The position numbers were made by a program, and so were the translations under genes. DNA of 64,000 bases from Marinicella rhabdoformis. GTDB lineage: Bacteria; Pseudomonadota; Gammaproteobacteria; Xanthomonadales; Marinicellaceae. Numbering within the stretch: the stretch's first letter is position 1; each line of letters starts with the position of its first letter. Positions 8,850-17,887 of this stretch are shown here, piece by piece. The stretch is taken from the NCBI RefSeq assembly GCF_009671245.1, contig NZ_VTFS01000001.1, positions 1,275,914 through 1,339,913 of the forward strand. Reading direction: 5' to 3'. The notes under the pieces are model-generated. The model was not told the DNA's origin and did no database searches. It was given only the letters and a program-made list of their open reading frames with translations.

Positions 8850-9141
8850 AATTTATTAAATACACATTATAAGTAATTAACAAAGTATAACCTGGCTATT
8901 TCAGGGTATTTTTAGCTTGATAATTCGATTATTTATTTTTATTAAAACAATTAATGTGTTTTTATTCTTCAAATATGAGTTAAAACAGCTCAAATGCGTC
9001 GTTAACACTATTATCCGAGATAATACGCTGTTTCTTTCAAAATTTATTGCCTCAATAACCAAGCCAATAGACTGCACTAGTGCGCCCAATCAGCCCAGTC
9101 ACCAGTTGATTGATTCAACTGGTGACTTAGTGAGCACTAAA
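8850..9141. other. AT-rich intergenic region without a gene
   Basis: This stretch between the cassette and the next gene holds no supported coding region. It contains a TATAAT hexamer on the minus strand (about 8866-8871) that could drive the cassette gene, though no clear -35 box accompanies it. It also holds the long hairpin at 9074-9139. Confidence 0.5.
9074..9139. repeat. Long perfect hairpin with outer palindromic arms
   Basis: A 13-bp perfect stem (9097-9109 with 9115-9127) closes a 5-base loop. Outside it TAGTGC at 9078-9083, itself within the palindrome GCACTAGTGC, can pair with GCACTA at 9134-9139. It lies just after the stop of the minus-strand gene at 9142. No T tract follows on either strand, so it is a poor terminator; a recombination site or structured 3' end is possible. 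Confidence 0.6.
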
Positions 9142-9579
9142 TCAATTATCTTTGAGTGATTCTGCGGCTTTAACGCCTTCAGCATTCACTTTATGATTGG
9201 CTTCATCAAGGTGCTTTGCATCGGCACTTGGCATCTTACATTTCGGACTGAGGGTTGTCCCCCAAGCTTGGAAAGTAATAGAACCACTGCCTTCACTGTG
9301 TGTGATACTGGGCGAACAATCTTTACTTTTCCCCAGAATGGCTTTGATTTCAACGGTGTATTCCCCACCAATAGGCACACCATTCAAACTTTGGCATTTG
9401 GTTTTACCTATAGCAAAACTGGATGACCAGTCTGTCTTAAAGTGACCGGATTTAATCCGCATTTTAGCTGCGTATCCTGCACCCACAAGTAAAGACACAC
9501 ATGCATCGCTGGCCGCAAAGACCACTCCCGGTGAAGACAACAAGATTATAAGCAGTAAGATTGATTTGATTTTTTTCAT
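9142..9579 (-). CDS. Secreted protein of unknown function
   Basis: I do not recognise this 145-residue protein. It has a classic signal peptide (MKKIKSILLLIILLSSPGVVFAA) and four Cys in the mature part (DACVSL, TKCQSL, KDCSPS, PKCKMP), which suggests two disulfides in the periplasm or outside. The C-terminal 25 residues are charged and helical (AKHLDEANHKVNAEG). The start is supported by AAGGGGAATTAAA before the ATG. It sits alone, next to the attC-bearing cassette, and is followed by the long hairpin. It may belong to the same accessory island, but it has no attC of its own. Confidence 0.65.
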   Translation of the reverse strand: MKKIKSILLLIILLSSPGVVFAASDACVSLLVGAGYAAKMRIKSGHFKTDWSSSFAIGKTKCQSLNGVPIGGEYTVEIKAILGKSKDCSPSITHSEGSGSITFQAWGTTLSPKCKMPSADAKHLDEANHKVNAEGVKAAESLKDN

Positions 9580-9782
9580 TTTAATTCCCCTTAAATATTA
9601 ATAATAGATATAAACAGCATCACACGAGATGCCACTTACAGTAAGCGGAATCAATTATTGTGTGTGTGAGCTGATATTAATATGCTCCAAAAGCGGATCA
9701 TTTGCAACATATTCTACAATTATTATGCGTTTTTCAACTGAGCACTGTTGTACATAATATCAACCTAGGTTCAGCGAAATAC

Positions 9783-10172
9783 TCATACAGGTTGTCTCGC
9801 TGTGACTTCAATCTCTACTTTCATCTTTTCATCGAGTAATCCCGCTTCAATCATGGTGGCAGCTGGTTTGGCTTGTGCAAAAGCTTTTCTTAAAACGGGC
9901 CAACAAGGTTCAAAATCGGCTTTGTTAGGGTAGATGTAATTAACACGCACCACATCATCCAAACTGGCACCGGCTTGTTTTAAAGCTGATTCGATGTTTT
10001 GAATGCATTGATACGTTTGCGCTACCACGTCATCGCTGATGCTCATGTTGCTGTAATCATAGCCTGTGGTGCCTGAAACAAAGACCCAGTCACCGCATAT
10101 CACGGCGCGTGAATAGCCTATTTTTTCTTCAAACTGTGAACCACTTGTGATGTTTTGTCTGTTGTTTGTCAT
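9783..10172 (-). CDS. Rid family (YjgF/UK114) protein lacking the deaminase arginine
   Basis: Rid proteins form small trimers; RidA itself hydrolyses reactive enamine/imine intermediates. The 129 residues carry the family's core text (GDWVFVSGTTGYD, SALKQAGASLDDVVRVNYIY, KVEIEVTA). In RidA the catalytic Arg lies in P-A-R-S-x-V; here the same place reads K-P-A-A-T-M-I, so the Arg is replaced by Ala. By family knowledge this points to a non-RidA subgroup that may not deaminate imines. It is monocistronic and divergent from the ECF sigma gene, 40 bases apart, so the two share a compact promoter region. Confidence 0.88.
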   Translation of the reverse strand: MTNNRQNITSGSQFEEKIGYSRAVICGDWVFVSGTTGYDYSNMSISDDVVAQTYQCIQNIESALKQAGASLDDVVRVNYIYPNKADFEPCWPVLRKAFAQAKPAATMIEAGLLDEKMKVEIEVTARQPV

Positions 10173-10212
10173 TTCTGATGCCGCTGTTCTGTATTTGAGC
10201 TAAAATCATAAC

Positions 10213-10770
10213 ATGCAACAAATTCAACAAGTGACTCAATACTTAATGGCCTATCAGCAAGGTGATAAAACGGCCATCAACCTAGTGGTTGATTGCCTTT
10301 ATGATCAGCTGTGCAAAATGGCCAACAGTCAGTTGCATAAGTACAATCAAAACACCAGCATGGGCGCTGAATTGGTTCATGAGCTGTACTTAAAAATCAA
10401 CAAATCGAACAATTTGAACGCCCAAAACCGACAGCATTTTCTGGCCATTTCAGCCACCGCCATGCGTCAAATTATCATTGATCAAATCAAAGCCAAAAAC
10501 AGCATCAAACGTGGCAAAGACATGGTGATGACCACATTATCCAACCAAGCCAAAACCTGGGTCGATAACCATTTAGAAATCCTCGCCGTGGATGAGGCTT
10601 TACATAAATTAATGGATTTAGAGCCCACTTTGGCCTCGGTTGTTGAGTGTAAGTATTTCGCTGGCTACACCGAAACTGAAATCGCAGAAGCTTTGAACAT
10701 CAGCGAACGCACCGTCAGACGACATTGGCAGCGGGCCAAAAAGTGGTTGGCCTTGGAATTAGGTAATTAA
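10213..10770 (+). CDS. ECF-type RNA polymerase sigma factor
   Basis: The 185-residue protein has a sigma region 2 in its first half (LVHELYLKINKSNN, QHFLAISATAMRQIIIDQIKAKNS) and a region 4 helix-turn-helix near the C-terminus (YTETEIAEALNISERTVRRH). It belongs to the ECF group often found beside Ser/Thr kinases. The kinase gene follows after only 13 bases, so both are in one transcript and the kinase is the likely regulator. No anti-sigma factor is seen. The target promoter motif is unknown. Confidence 0.92.
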   Translation: MQQIQQVTQYLMAYQQGDKTAINLVVDCLYDQLCKMANSQLHKYNQNTSMGAELVHELYLKINKSNNLNAQNRQHFLAISATAMRQIIIDQIKAKNSIKRGKDMVMTTLSNQAKTWVDNHLEILAVDEALHKLMDLEPTLASVVECKYFAGYTETEIAEALNISERTVRRHWQRAKKWLALELGN

Positions 10771-10783
10771 TTGAATAACAGAC

Positions 10784-13700
10784 ATGGATAAAAACGACAT
10801 CATTAAAAAGGCTTTGTTGCTGGAAACGCAGGACAGAACTGCTTTTTTAGAAGGCATCAATGACCCTGAAATGCGTCAAAAAGTGGCGTTTATCCTCAAT
10901 GATGACACCGAACTCACCTCTTTTGTTCTCAACACCGCGGCCGCTGATGTGGCCATGGATACCGTACTTTTTAATGATTTAAAGCCTGGCCACAAAATCA
11001 ATCACATCACCATAAAGTCATTGATTGGCAAAGGCGGCATGGGCAATGTTTATTTAGGTTACGATGAAACACTGAAACGCAATGTGGCCATCAAAACCAT
11101 TCGTCCTGAATTTTTAGCCAACCCATCAACCCAACAACGCTTCATGCAAGAAGCACAAATCCTGTCCCAAATTAACCATCCGGCCATTTGCCAAATATAT
11201 GATTACATTGAATCTGACTCAGGTAATCTGTTGGTACTTGAATGGATAGATGGCAAGATGTTGAGCCAACAAAATCTGCCACCCAAAGACGCCCTTAAAG
11301 TGCTAGAAGCGCTGGCATCTGCCTTACATGCCGCCCATGAAAAAGGCATCATTCACCGCGACCTGAAACCTGATAACATCATGATCACAGCCGATCATCA
11401 GGTGAAAGTTTTGGATTTTGGCATCGCGCAATCTGTTTCTGACTTGAACAAAGACCATTCACCAATCGGTACCCTACGTTACATGAGCCCTGAACAGGCC
11501 AATGGTGATGCCATTGGCTTGTTCAGTGACATTTATGCCTTTGGCCTCATCATGTCTGAGGTACTTTCTAAGGAAGATTGTTACCGTTACCATGACACCG
11601 AATCTTTGATGAATCAGGTGGCCGAAGCTCAGGTTCACGTACCCACTGACATCAAGAAGCCATTCAAAAGCATCATCAGCCAATGTGTGGCCAAAGATGC
11701 TTCAATCAGGCCAACGGCCCAACAATTACAGCTGCATTTAAATAAATTACAATCCAGTTCGTTCAAACATTGGCTTACAGCAGGCTTAATTATATTGCTT
11801 TCTGCCTCAGCCGTTTTGGGTCTGCATTTTTGGAACAAATACCAAGCTTCCTTGGCCTTTGCTCACATTGACAGCCGCATTGATTCCCTACATTTACGCC
11901 AAGGCAAAATTGAAACGCTACCTGCTCACGACACCACCATAAAAAACAAAGCACTTGCTGAACAAGGACAAGACATCCGCACTGCCATTGCGTCCAACAC
12001 CACACTCAGTAACAGCCAAAAACTTTACCTAAGTGGTCAGCTTGCCTATTTCAACAGAAATTACAGCCAAGCCATTGAACAGCTTAAAGATGCCTTTGAA
12101 CTACAGCCTGAAAATCGAGATCTGGCCCATTTGTATCTGTTGGCATTGAGTCAAAATTATTTCCAAATATTGTCACAAAACATTGAAGACACTTCTTTGG
12201 CTCAACAAGAAAACAGCCAATTATCAAAAGCCCAAAAGCAACTTGAGTTGGCTTTGAATGAAATCAATCAAATTCACAATTTCAAAAACCACGCCGCTTT
12301 GCCACTTTTGGAAGCAACCAACCACATAATAGCCAGCGAATATGATGCAGCCATCGCAGCTGTGGTCACAAAAACATCAACTGATGAAGGTCAATATGCC
12401 CCGTTTTACTTGGCTGGCATCATTAAAAGACAACAAGGTTTGGCAGCATACTTCCAAGGACAATACGCAGCGTCATTGACATTTTTAGATCAATCCATGC
12501 AACACTTCAAAAAATCCAATGACTTGGCTCGAAGTTATATGGGTAATTATTACGAATTTTGTTACTTAGGTTCCCATATACTCAAAGTCAATCAACACCA
12601 CAGCTCAGATGTAAAAGACCATTACCAAGAAGCCATCGATTTGTGTCAACAAGGCCTGACCATAGACCCGAATGACCAATTTATCATGGGTCAATTGGCC
12701 ACTATTAACTGGCGCTATGGCCAATGGCTACTGACACATGGACAGCGTCCAGACGATTATTTTCAGCAATCATTACAGTGGGGCGAACGTTCACTGGCTG
12801 TTTCTGAAAGTGCTGATGCATGGACAAATCAAGGCATAGTCTATGATTTAATCGCCCTCCAAAAACTCGAAGCTGGAATTAATCCAGAAAAAGAAATCAC
12901 TCAAGCGCTGGCAGCCTACGACAAAGTCAACATACTCAACCCGGCTTTGATCACTTCGACAACGGGCAATCAACTTTATGCCTACAATATATTGTCACAG
13001 TTTCAAGTGTTGAAAGGTGAGGAGGTCAGTGAAACCGGATTGAAAGCTTTGGATTTAATCGCTCAAGCCACAAAGCACCCACAATTCAAAACATCAGATG
13101 CAGCCAATATCTATAATAACTTTGCTTACATCGCTTTATTGGCTGCCTTTTCTGAATTTGACTTTAAAAGAGACCCTCAAATTTGGCTTAATCATGCCAA
13201 AGATTATTACAGCCGTGTTGAAACTGAATTGGGTAACAAAAGTATATTTGCCATTGCTGGCTTGGCTGAAACCTATTGGTTTGAAGCTGAAGTTGGCTAC
13301 AACCATGGACTCGATGATTCAGGTTCAATAGAAGCGGCATCAAAACACATAGACGAGGCCTTGGCTTTGAGCAGACAATACTATTGGATGCCTTTAAGCA
13401 AAAGTAAAATATTGATGCTGAAAGTCAAATCCTCCTTATCAAAAGATGTCACTGCTGATATGGCTTTGGCCAAAACACTGATAGATGAAAGTGTGGCTTT
13501 GAACGCCAAATATGCAGAAACCCATGTGGCATTGTCTTATTGGCATTATTTACAAATACAGGCCACAGACCTTGATGCCGAAAACAAAACACATTACCAA
13601 ATGGCACTGGCCAGTGCCGATAAAGCATTGGTGGCAAATGCACACACCGCCCAAGCTTATTTGCTCAAAGCAGCACTGACTAAATTAGCTCAAGACAAAG

Positions 13701-13798
13701 GCATTCCACATAACCATGAGCCAGAAAGCATTCAGACATGGAAGCGCAAAGCCAAAGAACTCAACCCGCACGCCAGACTGTGGCCCTTACCCCAATGA
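10784..13798 (+). CDS. Membrane Ser/Thr protein kinase with TPR-rich C-terminal region
   Basis: The 1004-residue protein has a short helical N-terminus (1-70), a Hanks-type kinase domain (about 74-320) and one membrane helix (about 333-350, LTAGLIILLSASAVLGLHFW). A long extracytoplasmic region of helical TPR-like repeats reaches the C-terminus (for example YLSGQLAYFNRNYSQAIEQL). Kinase motifs are complete: Gly-rich loop GKGGMGNVY at 82-90, Lys104 in VAIK, HRDLKPDN at 191-198, DFG at 211-213, and SPE at 235-237. The layout suggests a receptor kinase whose TPR region senses or scaffolds proteins outside the inner membrane. It is coupled to the ECF sigma gene upstream, and their functional link is inferred from position. 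Confidence 0.93.
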   Translation: MDKNDIIKKALLLETQDRTAFLEGINDPEMRQKVAFILNDDTELTSFVLNTAAADVAMDTVLFNDLKPGHKINHITIKSLIGKGGMGNVYLGYDETLKRNVAIKTIRPEFLANPSTQQRFMQEAQILSQINHPAICQIYDYIESDSGNLLVLEWIDGKMLSQQNLPPKDALKVLEALASALHAAHEKGIIHRDLKPDNIMITADHQVKVLDFGIAQSVSDLNKDHSPIGTLRYMSPEQANGDAIGLFSDIYAFGLIMSEVLSKEDCYRYHDTESLMNQVAEAQVHVPTDIKKPFKSIISQCVAKDASIRPTAQQLQLHLNKLQSSSFKHWLTAGLIILLSASAVLGLHFWNKYQASLAFAHIDSRIDSLHLRQGKIETLPAHDTTIKNKALAEQGQDIRTAIASNTTLSNSQKLYLSGQLAYFNRNYSQAIEQLKDAFELQPENRDLAHLYLLALSQNYFQILSQNIEDTSLAQQENSQLSKAQKQLELALNEINQIHNFKNHAALPLLEATNHIIASEYDAAIAAVVTKTSTDEGQYAPFYLAGIIKRQQGLAAYFQGQYAASLTFLDQSMQHFKKSNDLARSYMGNYYEFCYLGSHILKVNQHHSSDVKDHYQEAIDLCQQGLTIDPNDQFIMGQLATINWRYGQWLLTHGQRPDDYFQQSLQWGERSLAVSESADAWTNQGIVYDLIALQKLEAGINPEKEITQALAAYDKVNILNPALITSTTGNQLYAYNILSQFQVLKGEEVSETGLKALDLIAQATKHPQFKTSDAANIYNNFAYIALLAAFSEFDFKRDPQIWLNHAKDYYSRVETELGNKSIFAIAGLAETYWFEAEVGYNHGLDDSGSIEAASKHIDEALALSRQYYWMPLSKSKILMLKVKSSLSKDVTADMALAKTLIDESVALNAKYAETHVALSYWHYLQIQATDLDAENKTHYQMALASADKALVANAHTAQAYLLKAALTKLAQDKGIPHNHEPESIQTWKRKAKELNPHARLWPLPQ

Positions 13799-13810
13799 TT
13801 TAATTAGCGA

Positions 13811-14179
13811 CTATATCCAGACATCATTTTCAGCTGTGCGTTCGTTGACTTCGCCTGTATTGATAACACCTCTGGGCTCAACAATCATCACCGTACACAC
13901 TTTTTCTGCCACTGGCTTGTGCATCACACCTTTGGGTACGACATACATGTCACCTGCTTTCAAGTGTACGGATCCATCAGGAAGCTCAATAGTTAATTCA
14001 CCTTCTTGAATCAAAAAGGCTTCGTCGGTGTCATCGTGTTTGTGCCAATCAAACTCACCTTCCAATTTAGATAATTTGAATTGGTAGTCATTCATTTCAG
14101 CCACCACTTTTGGCGACCAACGGTCATCGAATAAACTGGCTTTCTCTCTTAGATTAATGGCTTTATTTTCTTTGTTCAT
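13811..14179 (-). CDS. Cupin domain protein
   Basis: This is a small single-domain cupin of 122 residues. The two cupin motifs are clear: FDWHKHDDTDEAFLIQEGELTIEL with the metal-binding His/His/Glu pattern, and GDMYVVPKGVMHKPVAE. Members bind a metal and act as enzymes or sensors; nothing here specifies the ligand. The start overlaps the stop of the upstream PLP enzyme by 4 bases (ATGA), so the two are translationally coupled. The 3' end is 12 bases from the convergent kinase gene. Confidence 0.9.
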   Translation of the reverse strand: MNKENKAINLREKASLFDDRWSPKVVAEMNDYQFKLSKLEGEFDWHKHDDTDEAFLIQEGELTIELPDGSVHLKAGDMYVVPKGVMHKPVAEKVCTVMIVEPRGVINTGEVNERTAENDVWI

Positions 14180-15075
14180 GATAAATGTTCTGATCCATAT
14201 GTGCCGCCCTGCAAGCCACCGGTGTGGATGATCAAAGGTCGGTCTTGTGCTGTGATTTCACCTTTTTGAATCATATCATTCAAGGCAAAAAATGATTTTG
14301 AGTTGTATATTTTGTCCAATTTAATGCGGTGCTTTTGTTCAAATTCAATGCTGAATTTAACCAATTCTGGTGTGAATTTGGCATAGCCACCAAAGTGGTA
14401 ATTGCTCAACAAACACCAATCTGTTTTCTCGTCCGCCTCACCAAGCAACTGAATTATATCACTTTTTACGCTATGTAAACCTTTCAATACAACTGTTCCA
14501 ATTACTTGACTTGGCAGTTTATGCTTTGCTACACCTAATATGATGCCCGCCAAAGTGCCGCCTGTGCCTACAGGACAAAGAATATGACTCGGGCTGATGT
14601 TTTCATCCACCAATTCATCTACCAACTCAGCCACGCCTTTAACCGCCAATTCACCACTGCCACCTTCAGCAATGAGGTATGGATTTTGGATTTTTGACAA
14701 CAGCTTTTTCACTTTTTCTGCATCGGCTTTGAGGCGAAAATCACTGCGGCTGACAAAAAGAAAGTCCATACCGTATTTGGCCGCATCATGTAATGTGTGT
14801 GACCACAAATCTGGTCTATTTTCTAATTCCTCTCCTCGCACCACACCAACAGATTTAAAACCTGTTTCTCGCGCAGCATAGGCGGTCGCTACCAAATGAT
14901 TCGAATAGGCTCCTCCAAAAGTAATTATCGATTTTGTTGATTGATGCCTTGCTTCGATTAAGTGGTATTTCAACTTGCGCAATTTATTGCCCTGCACGAC
15001 GTGATGGTTCAAATCTTCTCTGAGCACACATACGGCTACACCCTTGATGTTGATTTTATCGATAATCATGCCCAT
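14176..15075 (-). CDS. PLP-dependent ACC deaminase / D-cysteine desulfhydrase family enzyme
   Basis: This is a fold-type II PLP enzyme of 299 residues. The cofactor lysine is likely Lys31 in QGNKLRKLKYHL; the phosphate-binding and substrate loop follow as TFGGAYSNHLVATA, and a Gly-rich loop PVGTGGTLAGI lies near residue 170. The family includes 1-aminocyclopropane-1-carboxylate deaminase and D-cysteine desulfhydrase, and sequence alone does not choose between them. The start has AAGG nine bases upstream. It is the first gene of a two-gene operon with the cupin gene, which it overlaps by 4 bases. Confidence 0.87.
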   Translation of the reverse strand: MGMIIDKINIKGVAVCVLREDLNHHVVQGNKLRKLKYHLIEARHQSTKSIITFGGAYSNHLVATAYAARETGFKSVGVVRGEELENRPDLWSHTLHDAAKYGMDFLFVSRSDFRLKADAEKVKKLLSKIQNPYLIAEGGSGELAVKGVAELVDELVDENISPSHILCPVGTGGTLAGIILGVAKHKLPSQVIGTVVLKGLHSVKSDIIQLLGEADEKTDWCLLSNYHFGGYAKFTPELVKFSIEFEQKHRIKLDKIYNSKSFFALNDMIQKGEITAQDRPLIIHTGGLQGGTYGSEHLS

Positions 15076-15186
15076 AGTTTACCTTCAGTGTGTGTTTTGG
15101 CGGTAATTCTTTGACCTTCAGCAAAAATACCGACCAGGCCTCACTGCTCTGATAAAATAATGCAATAACTCATTGAGAAAGCAACC

Positions 15187-16968
15187 ATGCACTTAGATTT
15201 TACTCACATTGAATTGTTCTTTTTACAAGCTTTGGCATTATTGACCGCAGCCTGTTTTTTTGTGCCCTTGTTTAAAAAACTGGGTTTGGGCACTGTGCTG
15301 GGTTACTTGATTGCTGGTGTGGTGATTAACTGGATTTATTCCGGACAATTTGCTGACCACCCTCAGGAGTTGCTCCATTTTTCAGAATTTGGCGTCGTGT
15401 TGTTCTTGTTCGTTATTGGACTGGAATTGAATCCCAGTACCTTGTGGCAAATGCGCAAAGACATTTTTGGCCTGGGTCTACTACAAATGGCCGTTACTGG
15501 CTTGGTTTTGACCGCCCTGTCCTTGGCTTTTGGTATGACCTGGCAGTCTGCCCTGGTGATCGGCATGGGCATGGCCTTGTCTTCTACCGCCATTGTGATG
15601 AGCAGCTTGGATGAAAACGGCGAACGCATGAGCGCTCATGGCCGCAAGGCATTTGGCATTTTGTTGTTTCAAGACTTGGCCATTGTGCCTTTGTTGTTGA
15701 TGGTCACTTTATTGGCGCCCAGTGCTGAATCTATGACCATGCAACAGAGCTTGGTCAGTGTCGGCATTGCAGCAACAGCGGTCATTTTATTGATTTTAAT
15801 TGGAAAATTTGCGCTCGACCCTTTGTTTAACTGGTTGGCAAAAAGTAAGTCACACGAAATCATGACTGCCTGTGCCTTGGCTATTGTTATTGCCGCGGCG
15901 ATGCTGATGGACATTGCTGGCATGTCCTATGCCATGGGTGCCTTTATTGCAGGCGTGATGTTGGCAGAGTCGAACTATCGCCATGAAATGGAGGCCAATA
16001 TTGAGCCCTTCAAAGGTTTGTTCTTGGGCTTGTTTTTTATGGCTGTTGGTTTGTCTGTTGACCTTTCGGTGGTGCAAAGCCAATGGTTGACCATCATTCT
16101 CATTGCCCCTTTGGTTATGTTGATCAAAGCACTGGCTTTGTATTTGGCGGCTAGATTGACTGGCCATTGCCACAACACCTCGGTTCTAACAGCCATGGCT
16201 TTGCCTCAACTGGGTGAATTTGGTTTCGTTTTATTCACCGCAGCCAGCGCTGCATTTTTGCTTGACGGACCATTGGCTTCTTTGCTGATTGCCATCACTT
16301 CTATGACCATGGTTTTGTCTCCCTTGTTCAGCATGATTACGCCTTTGTTGTTACACAAAGATCAAGAAATGAACATTGAAGAAAACTTCGATGATGCCTT
16401 AGGAAAAGTTTTGATTATTGGCTTCGGTCGCTTTGGTCAAATTGTTTCACAACCCTTATTTGCCGACGGCATGAGCATCACCATTTTGGACAATGATGCC
16501 AAGCGTGTACAAGAAGCCAAAAAATTTGGTTTTCGAGTCCATTTTGGTGACGGGTGTCGGCGCGACATCTTACGCGCAGCTGGCATCAATAATGTCCAAG
16601 CCGTGATCGTGGCCACAGACAAACCCTCAGTCACCACAACAATCATTGACACCATCATAGCCGAAAAACCCAAAGTGGCCATCTATGCCCGTTCTTATGA
16701 TCGCCGTCACTCGATAGAAATGTATGCCAAAGACATTGAATATTCTGTGCGCGAAACCTTTGAGTCGGCTTTACATTTAAGTCAAGTGGCCTTGCGTGGT
16801 TTAGGGGTAACTGAAGATGACGCCATTGCGCATGTGGATGACATCAGAAAAAGAGACCGCCAACGACTACGTGAACAAGTAGATGGCGACATGCAGTCAG
16901 GAAAAGAGCTGTTACTCAATAAACCTGTAGAGCCTGAGTTATTAAAACAACATAAATCCGTCATTTGA
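15187..16968 (+). CDS. KefB/KefC-type monovalent cation:proton antiporter (CPA2)
   Basis: The 593-residue inner-membrane protein exchanges K+ (or Na+) for protons. About twelve membrane helices occupy residues 1-385, with the CPA2 signature around VLFLFVIGLELNPSTLWQMRK and a helix pair DIAGMSYAMGAFIAGVMLAES. A cytosolic RCK/TrkA-N Rossmann domain follows (GKVLIIGFGRFGQIVSQPL, about 395 onward), which in KefC binds nucleotide and glutathione adducts. It is a single-gene unit whose 3' end overlaps the convergent ABC ATPase gene by 8 bases. Gating by glutathione cannot be decided from the sequence. Confidence 0.92.
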   Translation: MHLDFTHIELFFLQALALLTAACFFVPLFKKLGLGTVLGYLIAGVVINWIYSGQFADHPQELLHFSEFGVVLFLFVIGLELNPSTLWQMRKDIFGLGLLQMAVTGLVLTALSLAFGMTWQSALVIGMGMALSSTAIVMSSLDENGERMSAHGRKAFGILLFQDLAIVPLLLMVTLLAPSAESMTMQQSLVSVGIAATAVILLILIGKFALDPLFNWLAKSKSHEIMTACALAIVIAAAMLMDIAGMSYAMGAFIAGVMLAESNYRHEMEANIEPFKGLFLGLFFMAVGLSVDLSVVQSQWLTIILIAPLVMLIKALALYLAARLTGHCHNTSVLTAMALPQLGEFGFVLFTAASAAFLLDGPLASLLIAITSMTMVLSPLFSMITPLLLHKDQEMNIEENFDDALGKVLIIGFGRFGQIVSQPLFADGMSITILDNDAKRVQEAKKFGFRVHFGDGCRRDILRAAGINNVQAVIVATDKPSVTTTIIDTIIAEKPKVAIYARSYDRRHSIEMYAKDIEYSVRETFESALHLSQVALRGLGVTEDDAIAHVDDIRKRDRQRLREQVDGDMQSGKELLLNKPVEPELLKQHKSVI

Positions 16969-17887
16969 ACTGATCGGTCATGTACTCCTGTAAACGCTCG
17001 CCTTTGGTAAATTCTTTGTAAACCAAGTTAACAGATTTCAACAAAGTCAAAGCTTTAATTTCAATGCCTTCAGTGTCTGATGGGTCGTAATATAAGACCA
17101 GCAAGCAACTACCAGGTTGACCCACTTTGATGCGCTTGACCCAAGGTGTTTCATTGAGCTTCTGAATCTGGTCTTCGGTAGGGTGTTCAGTTAACTTAAT
17201 CGTTAAAGCTTCTTGTTGAACAACAATTGTATCAATGGTTTGGTGGGCATGAAGTTCACCTTTATTCAATATCACCACTTCTTGACACAGGTCTTCTATC
17301 ACCGCCAAGTTGTGAGAACTGATGATGATGGTGGCTTTGTTTTGTAAACGCTTGATGACCGCTTTGATGGCATCTGTGGTGCTGGGATCAAGGCCAGCCG
17401 TTGGCTCATCCAATAAAATCAATTCAGGACTGCCCAATATGGCCTGAGCGATAGCACATCGCTTCAACATGCCGTGACTTAACTGTTCTGGCGTTTTGTT
17501 TTGTGCTTCTAACAAGCCAACATCTTGCAGCACTTTCAATGCTTCATTTTTGGCTTGCTTTTGTTCAAAACCTTGTAATTCAGCCAACATGCTGAGTTGT
17601 TTTTTGATAGATAAAGATTTTAATAACCGCGCATCTTGAGGCAAAATAGAAAACCTCGCCTTTAATAGAATATCATCAGGCCGACAACCTAAAACAGTGA
17701 CATTACCTGTACTGGGTTTAAGAAAACCACAAATCAATGACATCAATGTGGTTTTACCGGCACCATTGGGACCAATTAAACCCGTTGTGATGTTGCTTTT
17801 GATGGATAAATTGATGTTTTTAACTGCCAATTGGCTGCCAAACTTTTTCGTCAACTTTGTGGTTGAAATGGCTAACTGTTGACTCAT
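16961..17887 (-). CDS. ABC exporter ATP-binding protein (ABC-2 type)
   Basis: This cytosolic ATPase partners the permease just upstream. The ATG at 17887 is chosen (308 residues) because AAGGAGAGACAT precedes it and it overlaps the permease stop by 4 bases; the open frame 28 codons longer has no such support. Walker A is GPNGAGKTT at residues 39-47, the signature is LSHGMLKRCAIA, and Walker B is LILLDEPTAGLDP. A roughly 90-residue C-terminal extension (ALTIKLTEHPTEDQIQKL) is typical of ABC-2 ATPases. The substrate is unknown. Confidence 0.92.
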   Translation of the reverse strand: MSQQLAISTTKLTKKFGSQLAVKNINLSIKSNITTGLIGPNGAGKTTLMSLICGFLKPSTGNVTVLGCRPDDILLKARFSILPQDARLLKSLSIKKQLSMLAELQGFEQKQAKNEALKVLQDVGLLEAQNKTPEQLSHGMLKRCAIAQAILGSPELILLDEPTAGLDPSTTDAIKAVIKRLQNKATIIISSHNLAVIEDLCQEVVILNKGELHAHQTIDTIVVQQEALTIKLTEHPTEDQIQKLNETPWVKRIKVGQPGSCLLVLYYDPSDTEGIEIKALTLLKSVNLVYKEFTKGERLQEYMTDQFK

